Source: Arthrobacter sp. B3I4 (GTDB lineage: Bacteria; Actinomycetota; Actinomycetes; Actinomycetales; Micrococcaceae). From it: 64,000 bases of DNA. This document shows positions 27,119-36,495 of the stretch, piece by piece. The position numbers were made by a program, and so were the translations under genes. The notes beneath the pieces were generated by a model that saw only the letters and a program-made list of their open reading frames with translations, ran no database searches and had not been told where the DNA came from. Numbering within the stretch: the first letter of the stretch is position 1; the number at the start of each line of letters is the position of its first letter. Where the stretch lies: positions 2,356,001 through 2,420,000 of the forward strand of contig NZ_JAUSYK010000001.1 of the NCBI RefSeq assembly GCF_030816855.1, in the 5' to 3' direction.

Positions 27119-27439
27119 ATGTCGACAAACCACTCAGAAGATAAAGCCACCCAGGCCGACAAGGAGCAACTCGCTGCGGTGCGCGTGGCGGTCGATGAGG
27201 TGGATGAGCAGATCGTCGCACTGATCGGCCGGCGGGAACGGCTGATCCGGATTGCGGGAACCCTGAAATCCGACAGCGCCGAGGTCCGCGCTCCCGGCCG
27301 CGTGGAGCGGGTCCTGGAGCACGTGAAAGCCACGGCCGAGCAAAAAGAGGTCGACCCCGACATTGTCGAGCAGACCTACCGGGCCATGATCGAGGCCTTC
27401 ATCAAACTTGAGCTCGACGTTTACAAGGCCAGCAGCTAG
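27119..27439 (+). CDS. Chorismate mutase family protein (AroQ type)
   Basis: The 106-residue all-helical protein has VRVAVDEVDEQIVALIGRRERLIRIAGTLK, where the early Arg/Asp/Arg pattern matches the AroQ helix 1. It continues RVERVLEHVKATAEQ and VEQTYRAMIEAFIKLELDVY. Members convert chorismate to prephenate or act as isochorismate-pyruvate lyases; short stand-alone forms are often annotated either way. TACTGT lies seven bases before the ATG at 27119, and no ribosome site is seen, favouring that start (leaderless) over the ATG at 27113. Confidence 0.8.
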   Translation: MSTNHSEDKATQADKEQLAAVRVAVDEVDEQIVALIGRRERLIRIAGTLKSDSAEVRAPGRVERVLEHVKATAEQKEVDPDIVEQTYRAMIEAFIKLELDVYKASS

Positions 27440-27447
27440 GACCGGGG

Positions 27448-27834
27448 CTAGAGAGCTTCTTCGACGGGTACGTTGGCCTGGTACTCCCTGCCTTCGCAGT
27501 CGCTGTAGGCCGTCATCAGGTGGCCCTTGGTCAGGCCCATCACTGTGCTGAGCGGAAAGTTTCCGGTGATGGTGTTGCCGGAGTGCTCAACCCCCTTGAG
27601 GTCGAAGTTCTCCTCCGTGCCGTCGTGGCTGAAGCAGAAAAAGGACACGGCCTCGCCATTCATGAACTCGATTTCCATCCGCCGCTGGTGGGAATGGTCC
27701 GGACTTGCCGCCACGAGCCCCACCACATAGGCACCTGAACTCGGGATATTGCCGTCTATATCGAACTTCGCCTCCAAGGTTGAGTCTTTGGCGGCGATGC
27801 TTACGTGCTTCAGGAGTGCGCTGTGGGAGCTCAT
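27448..27834 (-). CDS. Conserved-looking hypothetical protein
   Basis: A 128-residue soluble protein that I do not recognise. It is beta-rich with an acidic, polar composition (LEAKFDIDGNIPSSGAYVVGL, RRMEIEFMNGEAVSFFCFSHDG, NTITGNFPLSTVMGLTKGH). It contains no signal peptide or membrane helix. It is richer in Ser, Glu, Asp and Phe, and in AT, than its neighbours, which may point to later acquisition. The start at 27834 is convergent with the chorismate mutase and divergent from the SOS operon. Confidence 0.6.
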   Translation of the reverse strand: MSSHSALLKHVSIAAKDSTLEAKFDIDGNIPSSGAYVVGLVAASPDHSHQRRMEIEFMNGEAVSFFCFSHDGTEENFDLKGVEHSGNTITGNFPLSTVMGLTKGHLMTAYSDCEGREYQANVPVEEAL

Positions 27835-27915
27835 TCCACCATCCTGCTCTCTGGAGATTCCTCCGTCCAGCCCCGATCTAGGTTTTGTCCTGCGGCCGTC
27901 GTAGACTGGAAGTGT

Positions 27916-27931
27916 TCGAAGATATATTCGA
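27916..27931 (+). promoter_or_regulatory. LexA (SOS) box upstream of DUF6504-dnaE2
   Basis: TCGAAG-ATAT-ATTCGA fits the actinobacterial and Bacillus SOS consensus TCGAAC-N4-GTTCGA, differing only at the two inner bases. It lies 58 bases upstream of the DUF6504 start. DnaE2 is DNA-damage induced in other actinobacteria, so the context fits. Confidence 0.75.
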
Positions 27932-27988
27932 ATACTTATTCAGTGAACCGCACGTTTCAGCATGGGGTTCCGCGGTCCGGGAGGCGCC

Positions 27989-28318
27989 ATGGGGATGTTC
28001 AGCGAGTCGGTTGACGTCGCCTGCACCCCTGCCGGTCAGCCGGTGTCTCTTGACTGGGCAGGCCGGCACTATGAGCTTTGCGCCGAGCCTGTCCGCTGGT
28101 TTGAACGACGCCAGTGGTGGGTCGAAGAACAACGTGCACCGCTGGGCAGCGGTCCCGGCCTGGTGGATTCCGAAATCTGGCGCCTCCAGGTCCGGGACCC
28201 CGGGAACCCCGAGGTGACGCTGACCCTTGACCTGAGCCGCCACGTGCGCAGCGGCCGCTGGCGGCTGCTGCGGACCCATGATGCCCTGCCGGCACAGCGG
28301 AAACCGGAATCGGCATGA
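27989..28318 (+). CDS. DUF6504 family protein, DnaE2 partner gene
   Basis: A 109-residue protein of the small family found next to dnaE2/imuB genes in actinobacteria. It has SESVDVACTPAGQPVSLDWAG, then YELCAEPVRWFERRQWWVEE and SEIWRLQVRD. Biochemical role unknown; a helper of the translesion complex is plausible from context. ATG at 27989 follows GGAGG at 27979-27983, five bases away. Its stop overlaps the dnaE2 start (ATGA). No imuB gene lies between the SOS box and this gene. Confidence 0.8.
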   Translation: MGMFSESVDVACTPAGQPVSLDWAGRHYELCAEPVRWFERRQWWVEEQRAPLGSGPGLVDSEIWRLQVRDPGNPEVTLTLDLSRHVRSGRWRLLRTHDALPAQRKPESA

Positions 28319-31300
28319 GTTTCACCCACCTGCACGTCTCCACCGCGTTCAGTGCCCACTATGGAGTGTCCTGGCCCGACGAACTTGCTGCGGCTGCCGC
28401 CGCGGACGGCGCCACGGCGCTTGCCTGTACGGACCGCGACGGGCTGTATGGAACCGTCAAGCATTTGAAGGCCTGCATGGCCGCGGGGCTTGACCCGGTG
28501 GTGGGGGTGGATCTCGCCGTGTTCGACGACGACGGCGACCTCCGCACCCAGCTGGGCGGACGCGTCGTCGTCCTGGCGCACGGGCAAAACCGCGGCGCCG
28601 GATACCGCGCGCTGTGCCGGCTGGTCTCCGATGCCCACGCCCGCACCACGGGCAAGGCCGGGGGAGTGGTCCCCGCCGCCGTGACCCGGGCGGAGCTGGC
28701 TTCCCGCGCTATGGATTCGGAGACCGGTCAGCCGGTCCTGACCGTGCTGGTCGGTCCGGACTCCGACGTCGGACGTGCCATGGGCGGGCGGCGCTACCTG
28801 CGCCCCCGAACGCTCTTCAAACGCTGGCTGGACGCCATGCCGGCCGGGACCCTTGCCGCTGAGGTGGTCTCACAGCTCAGCCCGCCCGGGGAGCCGCTGA
28901 GCACGGCCCATGCGGTGCGGATGCTCAAACTTGCGGCCGAGTACGGGGTTCCCGCTGTGCTGAGCAACGCCGTGCGGTATGTCGCTGAGGACGGGGCCGC
29001 GACGGCGGATGTGCTTGATTCAGCCCGGACCCTCAAATCCCTGCCGGAGCTTTCCGCCGCGCCGCTGCTGCAACCCAACGGGCAGGCCTGGCTGAAATCG
29101 TCAGCGCAGATGGTGCGGCTGGGTCAGGAGATCATGCACGCCGCAGGGTTCGGTGCGGCGGACCTGAAAAGCCTGCTGGCGCATACCGAGGCGCTCGCGG
29201 ACCGTTGTCGGATGGATCCGGTTACGGACATGGGCTGGAAGCAGCCGGTTGTCCCGGAGGCTGCGGTGATCGGGATTGTCGGAGACCCGCTGGTCGAGCT
29301 GACCCAGCGCTGCGAGGCAGGCATCAGCCGGCGCTTCCCGGGCATGACCGGCAGGGCGGCCCAGGAGATGCGCGACCGGTTGGGTCACGAATTGCGGATC
29401 ATTGACAGCCTTGGTTTCGCCTCCTACTTCCTGACCGTGGCGGAGGTGTCCAGGATGATCCAGGACATGGGAGTCCGGGCCGCTGCCCGCGGTTCGGGAG
29501 CCTCCAGCCTGGTCAACTACCTGATCGATGTCAGCCAGGTGAACCCGCTGCAGCACGACCTGATCTTTGAACGCTTCCTCTCCCGGGACCGGGCCACCCT
29601 GCCGGACATTGATATCGACGTCGAAAGCGCCGAACGGCACAACGTCTACCGGAAGATCTTTGAGCGTTTCGGCTCCGAACGCGTCACGCTGATGAGCATG
29701 CAGAACGGCTACCGGGCCCGGGGCGCCGTGCGGGACGCCGGCCTGGCCCTGGGCATGGACGGCGGGGACATAGACGAGATCGCCAAACAGCTGTGGCGGT
29801 TTTCGGCCCGGAACTTCCGTGAAGCGCTGGTGGAAAAACCCGAGCTAAAGGAATTTGCCGGTCGGGTGGAGCAGCGTGACTTCACCGAAAACCAGCAGCT
29901 GGACCTGCTGGTGGACCTTACTGAACGGCTGGACCGGCTGCCCCGGCACATTTCGATGCATCCGTGCGGGGTGATCCTGGGTGATGCCACGCTGCTGGAC
30001 CGTACCCCGGTCCAGCCCAGCGGCCTGGGTCTGCCGATGAGCCAGTTCGACAAGCACGACATGGACCCGATGGGGATGCTCAAACTCGATGTCCTGGGCG
30101 TCCGGATGCAATCCGCCATGGCCTTCGCGGTCCGGGAGGTCATCCGGCTGCACCCCTCCAAGGCAGAGGTGGTGGCGGCCGGCCGGCATCCGGTGGGACC
30201 GGACGGCACCGGACCGGAGTACATCGCCGCAGACGGCACCATCGACCTCAATGCGGTTCCGCTCGATGACGAGCCCACCTACGAGCTAATCCGCAGCACC
30301 CACACGCTGGGCTGTTTCCAGATCGAATCCCCGGGCCAGCGGGAGCTGATCGGCAAGCTGGCGCCCCGGGAATTTAACGACCTCATCATTGACATCTCGT
30401 TGTTCCGGCCGGGGCCGATGAAGTCGGACATGGTCCGGCCTTTCCTGGAACACCGCCACGGCTTTGCCCCGGAGGTTTACCCGCACCCGGACCTGAAGCC
30501 GGTGCTGCAGGAAACGCACGGGGTGACCGTTTTCCACGAACAGATCCTCAAGACCTTTGACGTGCTGACCGGCTGCGGGCTGGCCCGGGCGGACGAGTTC
30601 CGGCGTGCCCTCGGCAATGACGTCCTGGAAGGGAAGGTGGAGGAATTCTTCCGCCGCGAGGCCAAGGCCCGGAACTACACCCCCGAAGTGGTGGACAAAG
30701 TGTGGGGGACCCTGAAGGCGTTCGGCAGTTTCGGCTTCTGCAAAGCCCATGGCGCTGCCTTTGCCGTTCCCACCTACCAGTCGGCCTGGCTCAAGACCCA
30801 CCATCCCGAGGCGTTCCTGGCCGGGCTGTGGGAACATGACCCCGGCATGTATCCCAAGCGGCTGTTGGTCGCCGAGGCCCGGCGGCTGGGGATCCCCATC
30901 CTGCCGTTGGACATCAACCGCAGCCAGGCCGAATACCGGGTGGAGCGGGTCGACGCCGGGCCGGACCGCGGCCGGCTCGGAATCAGGCTGAGCCTGAACG
31001 GTATTTTCGGACTCTCCGGCGCGGAACTGAAGCGGCTCGTCGCCGGGCAACCGTATGACTCCCTCGCGGACCTGCGGGCCCGGGCCAGGATCAGCAAGCC
31101 CAGCATCCAGCGCCTCGCCCAGCTGGGGGCCTTCGACACGCTGCACCGCGCCTCCGGCGGAACAGCCAACCGGGCGGACCTGGTCCAGCACCTGCAGCTG
31201 CTGCAAAGCCGGCCGCAACGCAAAGGCGCGGAGATTATCGAAGGACAGCTGGCGCTGCCGCTGGGCGACGTCGAACTCAAGAACCTGCAGGGCGGGCTCC

Positions 31301-31815
31301 CGGCCCCCAGCCTGGTGGACAACGTCCGGGCCGAGCTGGACCTGATGGCGGTCGATGCCAGCGGGCACCTGATGGACAGCCACCGGCCGCTGCTGGACCG
31401 GCTCGGCGTCACGACGGCGGACAAACTGCTGGGATTGCGCAATGGCACCGAGGTGCTGGTGGCCGGGGTGCGGGTAGCCACCCAGACGCCGCCAATGCGG
31501 GGCGGCCGGCGGGTGGTCTTTATCAGCATCGACGACGGCACCGGCTGTGTGGATTCGGTCTTCTTCCACGAAGCCCAGGAACAGGCCGGGCCGCTGCTGT
31601 TCAGCACCCGGCTGCTGCTGATCCGCGGAACCACCCGCCGGACCGGTCCGCGGGGCATCAGCATCAGCGCCTCCATGGCCTGGGACCTCAGCCGCACGGA
31701 AACCCTGCCCCTCCCCGAGCCGCCAACCGGCGGGTCGGGCCCTCCAGAACCGGAACCCCCAAGTGCGCTGGACGGTATCCGCCGGAACCTGGCCATCACC
31801 GGCTTTGGCGGCTGA
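28315..31815 (+). CDS. dnaE2: Error-prone DNA polymerase DnaE2
   Basis: The 1166-residue C-family polymerase for translesion synthesis has four regions. The N-terminal PHP domain shows MSFTHLHVSTAFSAHYG and ALACTDRDGLYG. The palm has DPDIDID-type catalytic aspartates at about residue 430 (LPDIDIDVES), and the fingers hold GFCKAHGAAFAVPTYQSAWLK. Helix-hairpin-helix and OB-fold parts follow (LVAGVRVATQTPPMRGGRRVVF at about residue 1050). Gene context and C-terminus (SISASMAWDL) match DnaE2/ImuC rather than replicative DnaE1. Start overlaps the DUF6504 stop; induction through the LexA box is expected. Confidence 0.95.
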   Translation: MSFTHLHVSTAFSAHYGVSWPDELAAAAAADGATALACTDRDGLYGTVKHLKACMAAGLDPVVGVDLAVFDDDGDLRTQLGGRVVVLAHGQNRGAGYRALCRLVSDAHARTTGKAGGVVPAAVTRAELASRAMDSETGQPVLTVLVGPDSDVGRAMGGRRYLRPRTLFKRWLDAMPAGTLAAEVVSQLSPPGEPLSTAHAVRMLKLAAEYGVPAVLSNAVRYVAEDGAATADVLDSARTLKSLPELSAAPLLQPNGQAWLKSSAQMVRLGQEIMHAAGFGAADLKSLLAHTEALADRCRMDPVTDMGWKQPVVPEAAVIGIVGDPLVELTQRCEAGISRRFPGMTGRAAQEMRDRLGHELRIIDSLGFASYFLTVAEVSRMIQDMGVRAAARGSGASSLVNYLIDVSQVNPLQHDLIFERFLSRDRATLPDIDIDVESAERHNVYRKIFERFGSERVTLMSMQNGYRARGAVRDAGLALGMDGGDIDEIAKQLWRFSARNFREALVEKPELKEFAGRVEQRDFTENQQLDLLVDLTERLDRLPRHISMHPCGVILGDATLLDRTPVQPSGLGLPMSQFDKHDMDPMGMLKLDVLGVRMQSAMAFAVREVIRLHPSKAEVVAAGRHPVGPDGTGPEYIAADGTIDLNAVPLDDEPTYELIRSTHTLGCFQIESPGQRELIGKLAPREFNDLIIDISLFRPGPMKSDMVRPFLEHRHGFAPEVYPHPDLKPVLQETHGVTVFHEQILKTFDVLTGCGLARADEFRRALGNDVLEGKVEEFFRREAKARNYTPEVVDKVWGTLKAFGSFGFCKAHGAAFAVPTYQSAWLKTHHPEAFLAGLWEHDPGMYPKRLLVAEARRLGIPILPLDINRSQAEYRVERVDAGPDRGRLGIRLSLNGIFGLSGAELKRLVAGQPYDSLADLRARARISKPSIQRLAQLGAFDTLHRASGGTANRADLVQHLQLLQSRPQRKGAEIIEGQLALPLGDVELKNLQGGLPAPSLVDNVRAELDLMAVDASGHLMDSHRPLLDRLGVTTADKLLGLRNGTEVLVAGVRVATQTPPMRGGRRVVFISIDDGTGCVDSVFFHEAQEQAGPLLFSTRLLLIRGTTRRTGPRGISISASMAWDLSRTETLPLPEPPTGGSGPPEPEPPSALDGIRRNLAITGFGG

Positions 31816-31842
31816 GCGGCCGTTTTCCTCCGGCACCCCGCG

Positions 31843-31871
31843 TTGGTTGGCCTCTCAAGAACCGATAGCAT
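31843..31871 (+). promoter_or_regulatory. Promoter for thrS operon
   Basis: TTGGTT at 31843-31848, 17 bp spacer, TAGCAT at 31866-31871. This is a good vegetative-type promoter with the actinobacterial TANNNT -10. It gives a leader of about 60 bases before the thrS GTG. Confidence 0.6.
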
Positions 31872-31940
31872 GGACGGGGCTGGCTGTGGTCCCCGTACGC
31901 CACAAGCTATGAAGCCCTTAACCGTGAATAGGAGACACCC

Positions 31941-33947
31941 GTGTCAGATGCCCAGCAGATCACCCTTCTCGTCGATGGCGAAGAGACCAAGGTGACTACC
32001 GGGACCACCGGCGCGGAACTCTTCTTTGAGCGCCGCGACGTTGTAGTAGCCCGAGTCAACGGCGAGCTGAAAGACCTGGACCAGCCGCTGCCCGAGGACG
32101 CCAGCATCGAAGGCGTCACCATCGATTCCCCGGACGGCCTGAACGTGCTGCGGCACTCCACCGCCCACGTCATGGCCCAGGCCGTGCAGCAGCTCCGGCC
32201 TGACGCCAAGCTCGGCATCGGCCCCTACATCACCGACGGCTTCTACTTCGACTTCGACGTCGAGGAACCCTTCACCCCGGAGGACCTGAAGACCCTGGAA
32301 AAGATGATGCAAAAGATCATCAACCAGAACCAGAAGTTCGTCCGCCGCGTCGTCACCGAGGACGAAGCACGCGAAGCCATGAAGGACGAGCCCTACAAGC
32401 TCGAACTCATCGGCCTCAAGGGTGCCGGTTCCGACGCTGACGGCTCGTCCGTGGAGGTCGGTGCCGGCGAGCTGAGCATCTACGACAACGTGGACCGCAA
32501 GGAAGGCGCCACCGTCTGGTGCGACCTGTGCCGCGGCCCGCACCTGCCCAACACCAAGCTGATCTCCAACGCCTTCGCCCTGACCCGGTCCTCCGCGGCC
32601 TACTGGCGCGGCAGCGAGAAGAACAAGCAACTGCAGCGCATCTACGGCACCGCCTGGCCCACCAAGGAAGCCCTGAAGGCCTACCAGGAGCGGATCGCCG
32701 AAGCCGAACGCCGCGACCACCGCAAGCTCGGCGCCGAACTGGACCTGTTTTCCTTCCCCGACGAGCTGGGCTCCGGGCTGCCGGTGTTCCACCCCAAGGG
32801 CGGCATCATCCGCAAGGCCATGGAGGACTACTCACGCCAGCGCCATGTCGACGCCGGGTACGAATTCGTGTACACCCCGCACATCACCAAGGGCCATCTC
32901 TACGAGGTCTCCGGCCACCTGGACTGGTACCGCGACGGCATGTTCCCGCCGATGCACATCGACGCCGAACTGAACGAAGACGGAACCGTCCGCAAACCCG
33001 GCCAGGACTACTACCTCAAGCCGATGAACTGCCCCATGCACAACCTGATCTTCCGCTCACGCGGACGGTCCTACCGCGAACTGCCGCTGCGGCTCTTCGA
33101 ATTCGGTTCCGTCTACCGGTACGAAAAGTCCGGCGTCGTGCACGGCCTCACCCGCGTCCGGGGCATGACCCAGGATGACGCGCACATCTACTGCACCCGC
33201 GAGCAGATGAAGGAAGAGCTGACCAAAACGCTCAACTTCGTCCTGGGCCTGCTCAAGGACTACGGCCTCGAAGACTTCTACCTGGAACTGTCCACCAAGG
33301 ACCCGGAAAAGTTCGTCGGATCCGACGAAGTCTGGGAGGAGGCCACCCAGACCCTCGCCGAGGTGGCGCAGGAATCCGGGCTGGAACTGGTTCCGGATCC
33401 GGGCGGAGCAGCGTTCTACGGCCCCAAGATCTCGGTCCAGGCGCGCGACGCCATCGGCCGGACCTGGCAGATGTCCACCATCCAGCTGGACTTCAACCTG
33501 CCGGAACGCTTCGAACTCGAGTTCCAGGCCGCCGACGGCACTCGCCAGCGGCCGGTCATGATCCACCGCGCGCTCTTCGGCTCGATCGAACGGTTCATGG
33601 GAGTTCTCACCGAGCACTACGCCGGTGCGTTTCCAGCGTGGCTGGCTCCGGTGCAGGTTGTCGGCATCCCGGTGGCGGAGGCCTTCAACGACTACATGTT
33701 CGACGTCGTCGATCAGCTCAAGGCCGCCGGAATCCGCGCCGAGGTGGACATCTCCTCCGACCGCTTCCCGAAGAAGATCCGCACCGCCAGCAAGGACAAG
33801 GTCCCGTTCGTGCTGATCGCCGGCGGAGACGACGCCGAGGCCGGCGCCGTGTCTTTCCGGTTCCGCGACGGAAGCCAGGACAACGGTGTGCCCGTCGCCG
33901 AGGCAGTCCAGCGGATCGTCGACGCCGTCCGTAACCGGACCAGCTAG
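31941..33947 (+). CDS. thrS: Threonine-tRNA ligase
   Basis: The 668-residue class II synthetase has, in order, a TGS domain (residues 1-65), an editing domain with [14 protein letters not shown] and [12 protein letters not shown], and a catalytic core. The zinc-site residues lie in [22 protein letters not shown] and [15 protein letters not shown]. The core also holds the motif 2 loop [14 protein letters not shown], followed by an anticodon-binding domain ending [22 protein letters not shown]. Length is normal. The GTG start follows GGAGACACCC. First gene of thrS-HIT-pgsA, with 14 bases to the HIT gene. Confidence 0.97.
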   Translation: MSDAQQITLLVDGEETKVTTGTTGAELFFERRDVVVARVNGELKDLDQPLPEDASIEGVTIDSPDGLNVLRHSTAHVMAQAVQQLRPDAKLGIGPYITDGFYFDFDVEEPFTPEDLKTLEKMMQKIINQNQKFVRRVVTEDEAREAMKDEPYKLELIGLKGAGSDADGSSVEVGAGELSIYDNVDRKEGATVWCDLCRGPHLPNTKLISNAFALTRSSAAYWRGSEKNKQLQRIYGTAWPTKEALKAYQERIAEAERRDHRKLGAELDLFSFPDELGSGLPVFHPKGGIIRKAMEDYSRQRHVDAGYEFVYTPHITKGHLYEVSGHLDWYRDGMFPPMHIDAELNEDGTVRKPGQDYYLKPMNCPMHNLIFRSRGRSYRELPLRLFEFGSVYRYEKSGVVHGLTRVRGMTQDDAHIYCTREQMKEELTKTLNFVLGLLKDYGLEDFYLELSTKDPEKFVGSDEVWEEATQTLAEVAQESGLELVPDPGGAAFYGPKISVQARDAIGRTWQMSTIQLDFNLPERFELEFQAADGTRQRPVMIHRALFGSIERFMGVLTEHYAGAFPAWLAPVQVVGIPVAEAFNDYMFDVVDQLKAAGIRAEVDISSDRFPKKIRTASKDKVPFVLIAGGDDAEAGAVSFRFRDGSQDNGVPVAEAVQRIVDAVRNRTS

Positions 33948-33961
33948 CGGGGGAGCAACAC

Positions 33962-34558
33962 GTGCAGGAGACCACAGGCGCCGGCCCGGACTATCCGGGC
34001 GACGACAACGTGACCGACGACTTTAACCTGGCCGGCGTCCCGGACGCATTCCAGCGTCTGTGGACACCGCACCGCATGGCGTACATCAAGGGCGGCCAGC
34101 ACCAGTTCAAAAACGAGAACGACTGCCCGTTCTGCGTGGCCCCGGGACGCGGGGACGACGAGTCATTGATCGTTTACCGCGGCCGGTCCTGCTACGTGGT
34201 GCTGAACCTGTTCCCGTACAACCCCGGCCACCTGCTGGTCTGCCCGTACCGGCATGTCCCGGACTATACGGACCTGACAGTGGAGGAAACTGCGGAGTTT
34301 GCCGAGCTGACGCAGACGGCCATGCGGGTGCTGCGCAAGGTCGCGAACCCCGGCGGCTTCAACCTGGGCATGAACCAGGGCGTGACCGGCGGGGCCGGCG
34401 TTGCGGGCCACCTGCACCAGCATGTCGTTCCGCGCTGGGGCGGGGACGGCAACTTCTTCCCGATCATCGCGCAGACCAAAGCGATCACGCAGACCCTGGG
34501 CGACGTCCGGCAACAGGTTGCCGAGGCCTGGCCCCAGGGGACGACCCATGCTGAATAA
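33962..34558 (+). CDS. HIT domain protein, probable Ap4A phosphorylase
   Basis: The 198-residue nucleotide-binding protein has NDCPFCVAPGRGDD (zinc-type cysteines), VVLNLFPYNPGHLLVCPYRH and the catalytic triad motif HLHQHVVPRW. The equivalent gene next to pgsA in M. tuberculosis encodes a diadenosine tetraphosphate phosphorylase, and the same order here supports that function (inference). A 35-residue acidic N-terminal extension is typical. The stop lies 11 bases inside the pgsA gene, so translation is coupled. Confidence 0.9.
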   Translation: MQETTGAGPDYPGDDNVTDDFNLAGVPDAFQRLWTPHRMAYIKGGQHQFKNENDCPFCVAPGRGDDESLIVYRGRSCYVVLNLFPYNPGHLLVCPYRHVPDYTDLTVEETAEFAELTQTAMRVLRKVANPGGFNLGMNQGVTGGAGVAGHLHQHVVPRWGGDGNFFPIIAQTKAITQTLGDVRQQVAEAWPQGTTHAE

Positions 34559-35186
34559 GCACGCCCGCGGCTTCTTCACCGCATTGTTCTCGCCGCTGGC
34601 GCGCTGGCTGCTGCGGATGGGCGTCTCGCCCGACGCCGTCACGATCGTCGGCACCGCCGGCGTGGTGGTCGGCGCCCTGGTGTTCTACCCGCTGGGCCAG
34701 CTTTGGTGGGGCACGCTGTTCATCACCGCGTTCATCTTCTCCGACGTCCTCGACGGCATCATGGCCCGGCTGCAGGAACGCGGCGGCCGGTGGGGCAACT
34801 TCCTGGACTCCACCCTGGACCGGGTCGCCGACGGCGCACTGTTCGCCGGCGTCGCCATCTGGTTCTTCACCGGCGGCCAGAATGCCCCGATCGCCATCGC
34901 CGCCCTGGTCTGCCTGGTGCTGGGCATGGTCGTGTCCTATGCCCGGGCAAAAGCGGAGGCGCTGGGCTTTACAGCCAACGTGGGCATCGCGGAACGGGCC
35001 GAGCGGCTCGTGTCAGTTCTGGTGGTCACCGGGTTCACCGGAATCGGGCTGCCCACGGTGGTCCTGTTTGCCACTTTGTGCCTGTTGGGCCTGGGCAGCT
35101 TCGTGACAGTGGTGCAGCGGATCGCCGCAGTGCACCGCCAGTCGCTGGCGGAGACCCAGGGCACTGCGAGCGAACAGGCCGCCTAA
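34548..35186 (+). CDS. pgsA: CDP-alcohol phosphatidyltransferase, probable phosphatidylinositol-phosphate synthase
   Basis: The 212-residue membrane enzyme with about six helices shows the full catalytic signature DVLDGIMARLQERGG...GNFLDSTLDRVAD (D-x2-DG-x2-AR-x8-G-x3-D-x3-D). It joins CDP-diacylglycerol to inositol-1-phosphate or a related polyol phosphate. Inositol phosphate is inferred because this position after the HIT gene is that of mycobacterial PgsA/PIPS. ATG at 34548 is preferred (LNKHARGFF N-terminus); it overlaps the HIT gene by 11 bases. Confidence 0.92.
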   Translation: MLNKHARGFFTALFSPLARWLLRMGVSPDAVTIVGTAGVVVGALVFYPLGQLWWGTLFITAFIFSDVLDGIMARLQERGGRWGNFLDSTLDRVADGALFAGVAIWFFTGGQNAPIAIAALVCLVLGMVVSYARAKAEALGFTANVGIAERAERLVSVLVVTGFTGIGLPTVVLFATLCLLGLGSFVTVVQRIAAVHRQSLAETQGTASEQAA

Positions 35187-35201
35187 AGGCCGTAACCGGA
35201 A

Positions 35202-35231
35202 TTCAAACCGGCCGCGGCGGGGGACTAGTAT
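35202..35231 (+). promoter_or_regulatory. Promoter for pdxS
   Basis: TTCAAA at 35202-35207, 18 bp spacer, TAGTAT at 35226-35231. The transcript would begin about 115 bases before the GTG at 35351. The leader contains no obvious aptamer. Confidence 0.5.
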
Positions 35232-35350
35232 TAGCCTTACCGGCCAATGGTTCCCGGTAATCCGGTGTGTGCGAGCTGGTGTATGCGAGATTGTCGTCTG
35301 CGTGCCGTCCGCGCCCCGGTGAGGTCATCTATCTACCCATAGGGGTTTTT

Positions 35351-36277
35351 GTGTCTACACCTGATGTAAGCAGCGAAGCCGGCGCGTCCGCGAAGAATGT
35401 CACGGGCAGCAGCCGCGTCAAGCGCGGCATGGCGGAGATGCTCAAGGGCGGCGTCATCATGGACGTCGTCAACGTCGAGCAGGCCCGAATCGCCGAGGAT
35501 GCCGGTGCCGTGGCCGTGATGGCGCTGGAACGCGTTCCCGCCGACATCCGGGCCCAGGGCGGCGTGTCCCGCATGTCGGACCCGGACATGATCGACAAGA
35601 TCATCGACGCCGTCTCCGTCCCGGTTATGGCCAAGGCCCGCATCGGCCACTTCGTCGAGGCCCAGGTCCTGCAGTCCCTCGGCGTCGATTACATCGACGA
35701 GTCCGAGGTCCTGACCCCGGCGGACTACACCAACCACATCGACAAGTGGAACTTCACCGTTCCGTTCGTCTGCGGCGCCACCAACCTTGGCGAAGCGCTG
35801 CGACGCATCAACGAGGGCGCGGCGATGATCCGCTCCAAGGGCGAGGCCGGCACCGGAGACGTCTCCAACGCGACCACCCACATGCGCCAGATCCGCGCCG
35901 AGATCCTCAAGCTCGCCGCCCTGCCCGAGGACGAGCTCTACGTCGCCGCCAAGGAACTGCAGGCACCGTACGACCTGGTCAAGGAAGTTGCCGCTTCCGG
36001 CAAGCTCCCGGTGGTGCTGTTCACCGCCGGCGGCATCGCCACTCCGGCCGACGCCGCGATGATGATGCAGCTCGGCGCGGACGGGGTCTTCGTCGGCTCC
36101 GGCATCTTCAAGTCCGGCAACCCGGCCCAGCGTGCCGCCGCCGTCGTGAAGGCCACCACCTTCTTCGATGACCCGGACGTTATCGCCAAGGCCTCCCGCG
36201 GCCTCGGCGAAGCCATGGTCGGCATCAACGTCGACGAGATCCCGCAGCCGCATCGCCTCGCCGAGCGCGGCTGGTAG
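35351..36277 (+). CDS. pdxS: Pyridoxal 5'-phosphate synthase lyase subunit
   Basis: The 308-residue TIM-barrel enzyme makes PLP from ribose-5-phosphate, glyceraldehyde-3-phosphate and ammonia supplied by PdxT. Motifs include [19 protein letters not shown] (Schiff-base lysine region), [36 protein letters not shown], and [30 protein letters not shown]. The GTG at 35351 follows AGGGG, six bases upstream. Unusually, the partner pdxT lies 6.8 kb further along. PLP is needed by GcvP and GlyA in this window. Confidence 0.97.
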   Translation: MSTPDVSSEAGASAKNVTGSSRVKRGMAEMLKGGVIMDVVNVEQARIAEDAGAVAVMALERVPADIRAQGGVSRMSDPDMIDKIIDAVSVPVMAKARIGHFVEAQVLQSLGVDYIDESEVLTPADYTNHIDKWNFTVPFVCGATNLGEALRRINEGAAMIRSKGEAGTGDVSNATTHMRQIRAEILKLAALPEDELYVAAKELQAPYDLVKEVAASGKLPVVLFTAGGIATPADAAMMMQLGADGVFVGSGIFKSGNPAQRAAAVVKATTFFDDPDVIAKASRGLGEAMVGINVDEIPQPHRLAERGW

Positions 36278-36293
36278 CCTTCGCGCTGTTGAG

Positions 36294-36417
36294 GGCGCCG
36301 GATGGCGCGATCCTCTGCGGGTAAGAGAGACTGCAGAGGCTCCATAAATGAGGCGCCCTGGCGCCGAGTTTGTGGAGAGGCAGTCGAACGCGCTGCCGGA
36401 TCACACCGCCCGTCTCC
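36294..36417 (+). other. Stem-loop-rich stretch downstream of pdxS
   Basis: No gene. Four stems can be drawn: GCGCC-GGAT-GGCGC at 36295-36308; CCTCTGC at 36312-36318 with GCAGAGG at 36333-36339; GGCGC-CCTG-GCGCC at 36352-36365; and GGAGA at 36374-36378 with TCTCC at 36413-36417, enclosing GGCAG/CTGCC. It could be a structured 3' UTR or small RNA. The match to known RNA families was not recognised. Confidence 0.4.
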
Positions 36418-36440
36418 GCGCTTCTAAGTTAGACCACGAA

Positions 36441-36474
36441 GCCGGCCCGTCACCTCTTCAGGTGGCGGGCCGGC
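36441..36474. terminator. Bidirectional terminator between pdxS and M3 peptidase
   Basis: A 15-bp stem with one G-U pair (GCCGGCCCGTCACCT against AGGTGGCGGGCCGGC) has the tetraloop CTTC, followed by GTCGTTT. It lies between two convergent genes. Confidence 0.85.
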
Positions 36475-36495
36475 GTCGTTTGCGTTCTGGTGGTA

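Noticed and set aside
31872..31940. T-box or other aminoacyl-tRNA-sensing leader before thrS
   Set aside because: The leader is only about 60 bases and lacks the T-box sequence and antiterminator.
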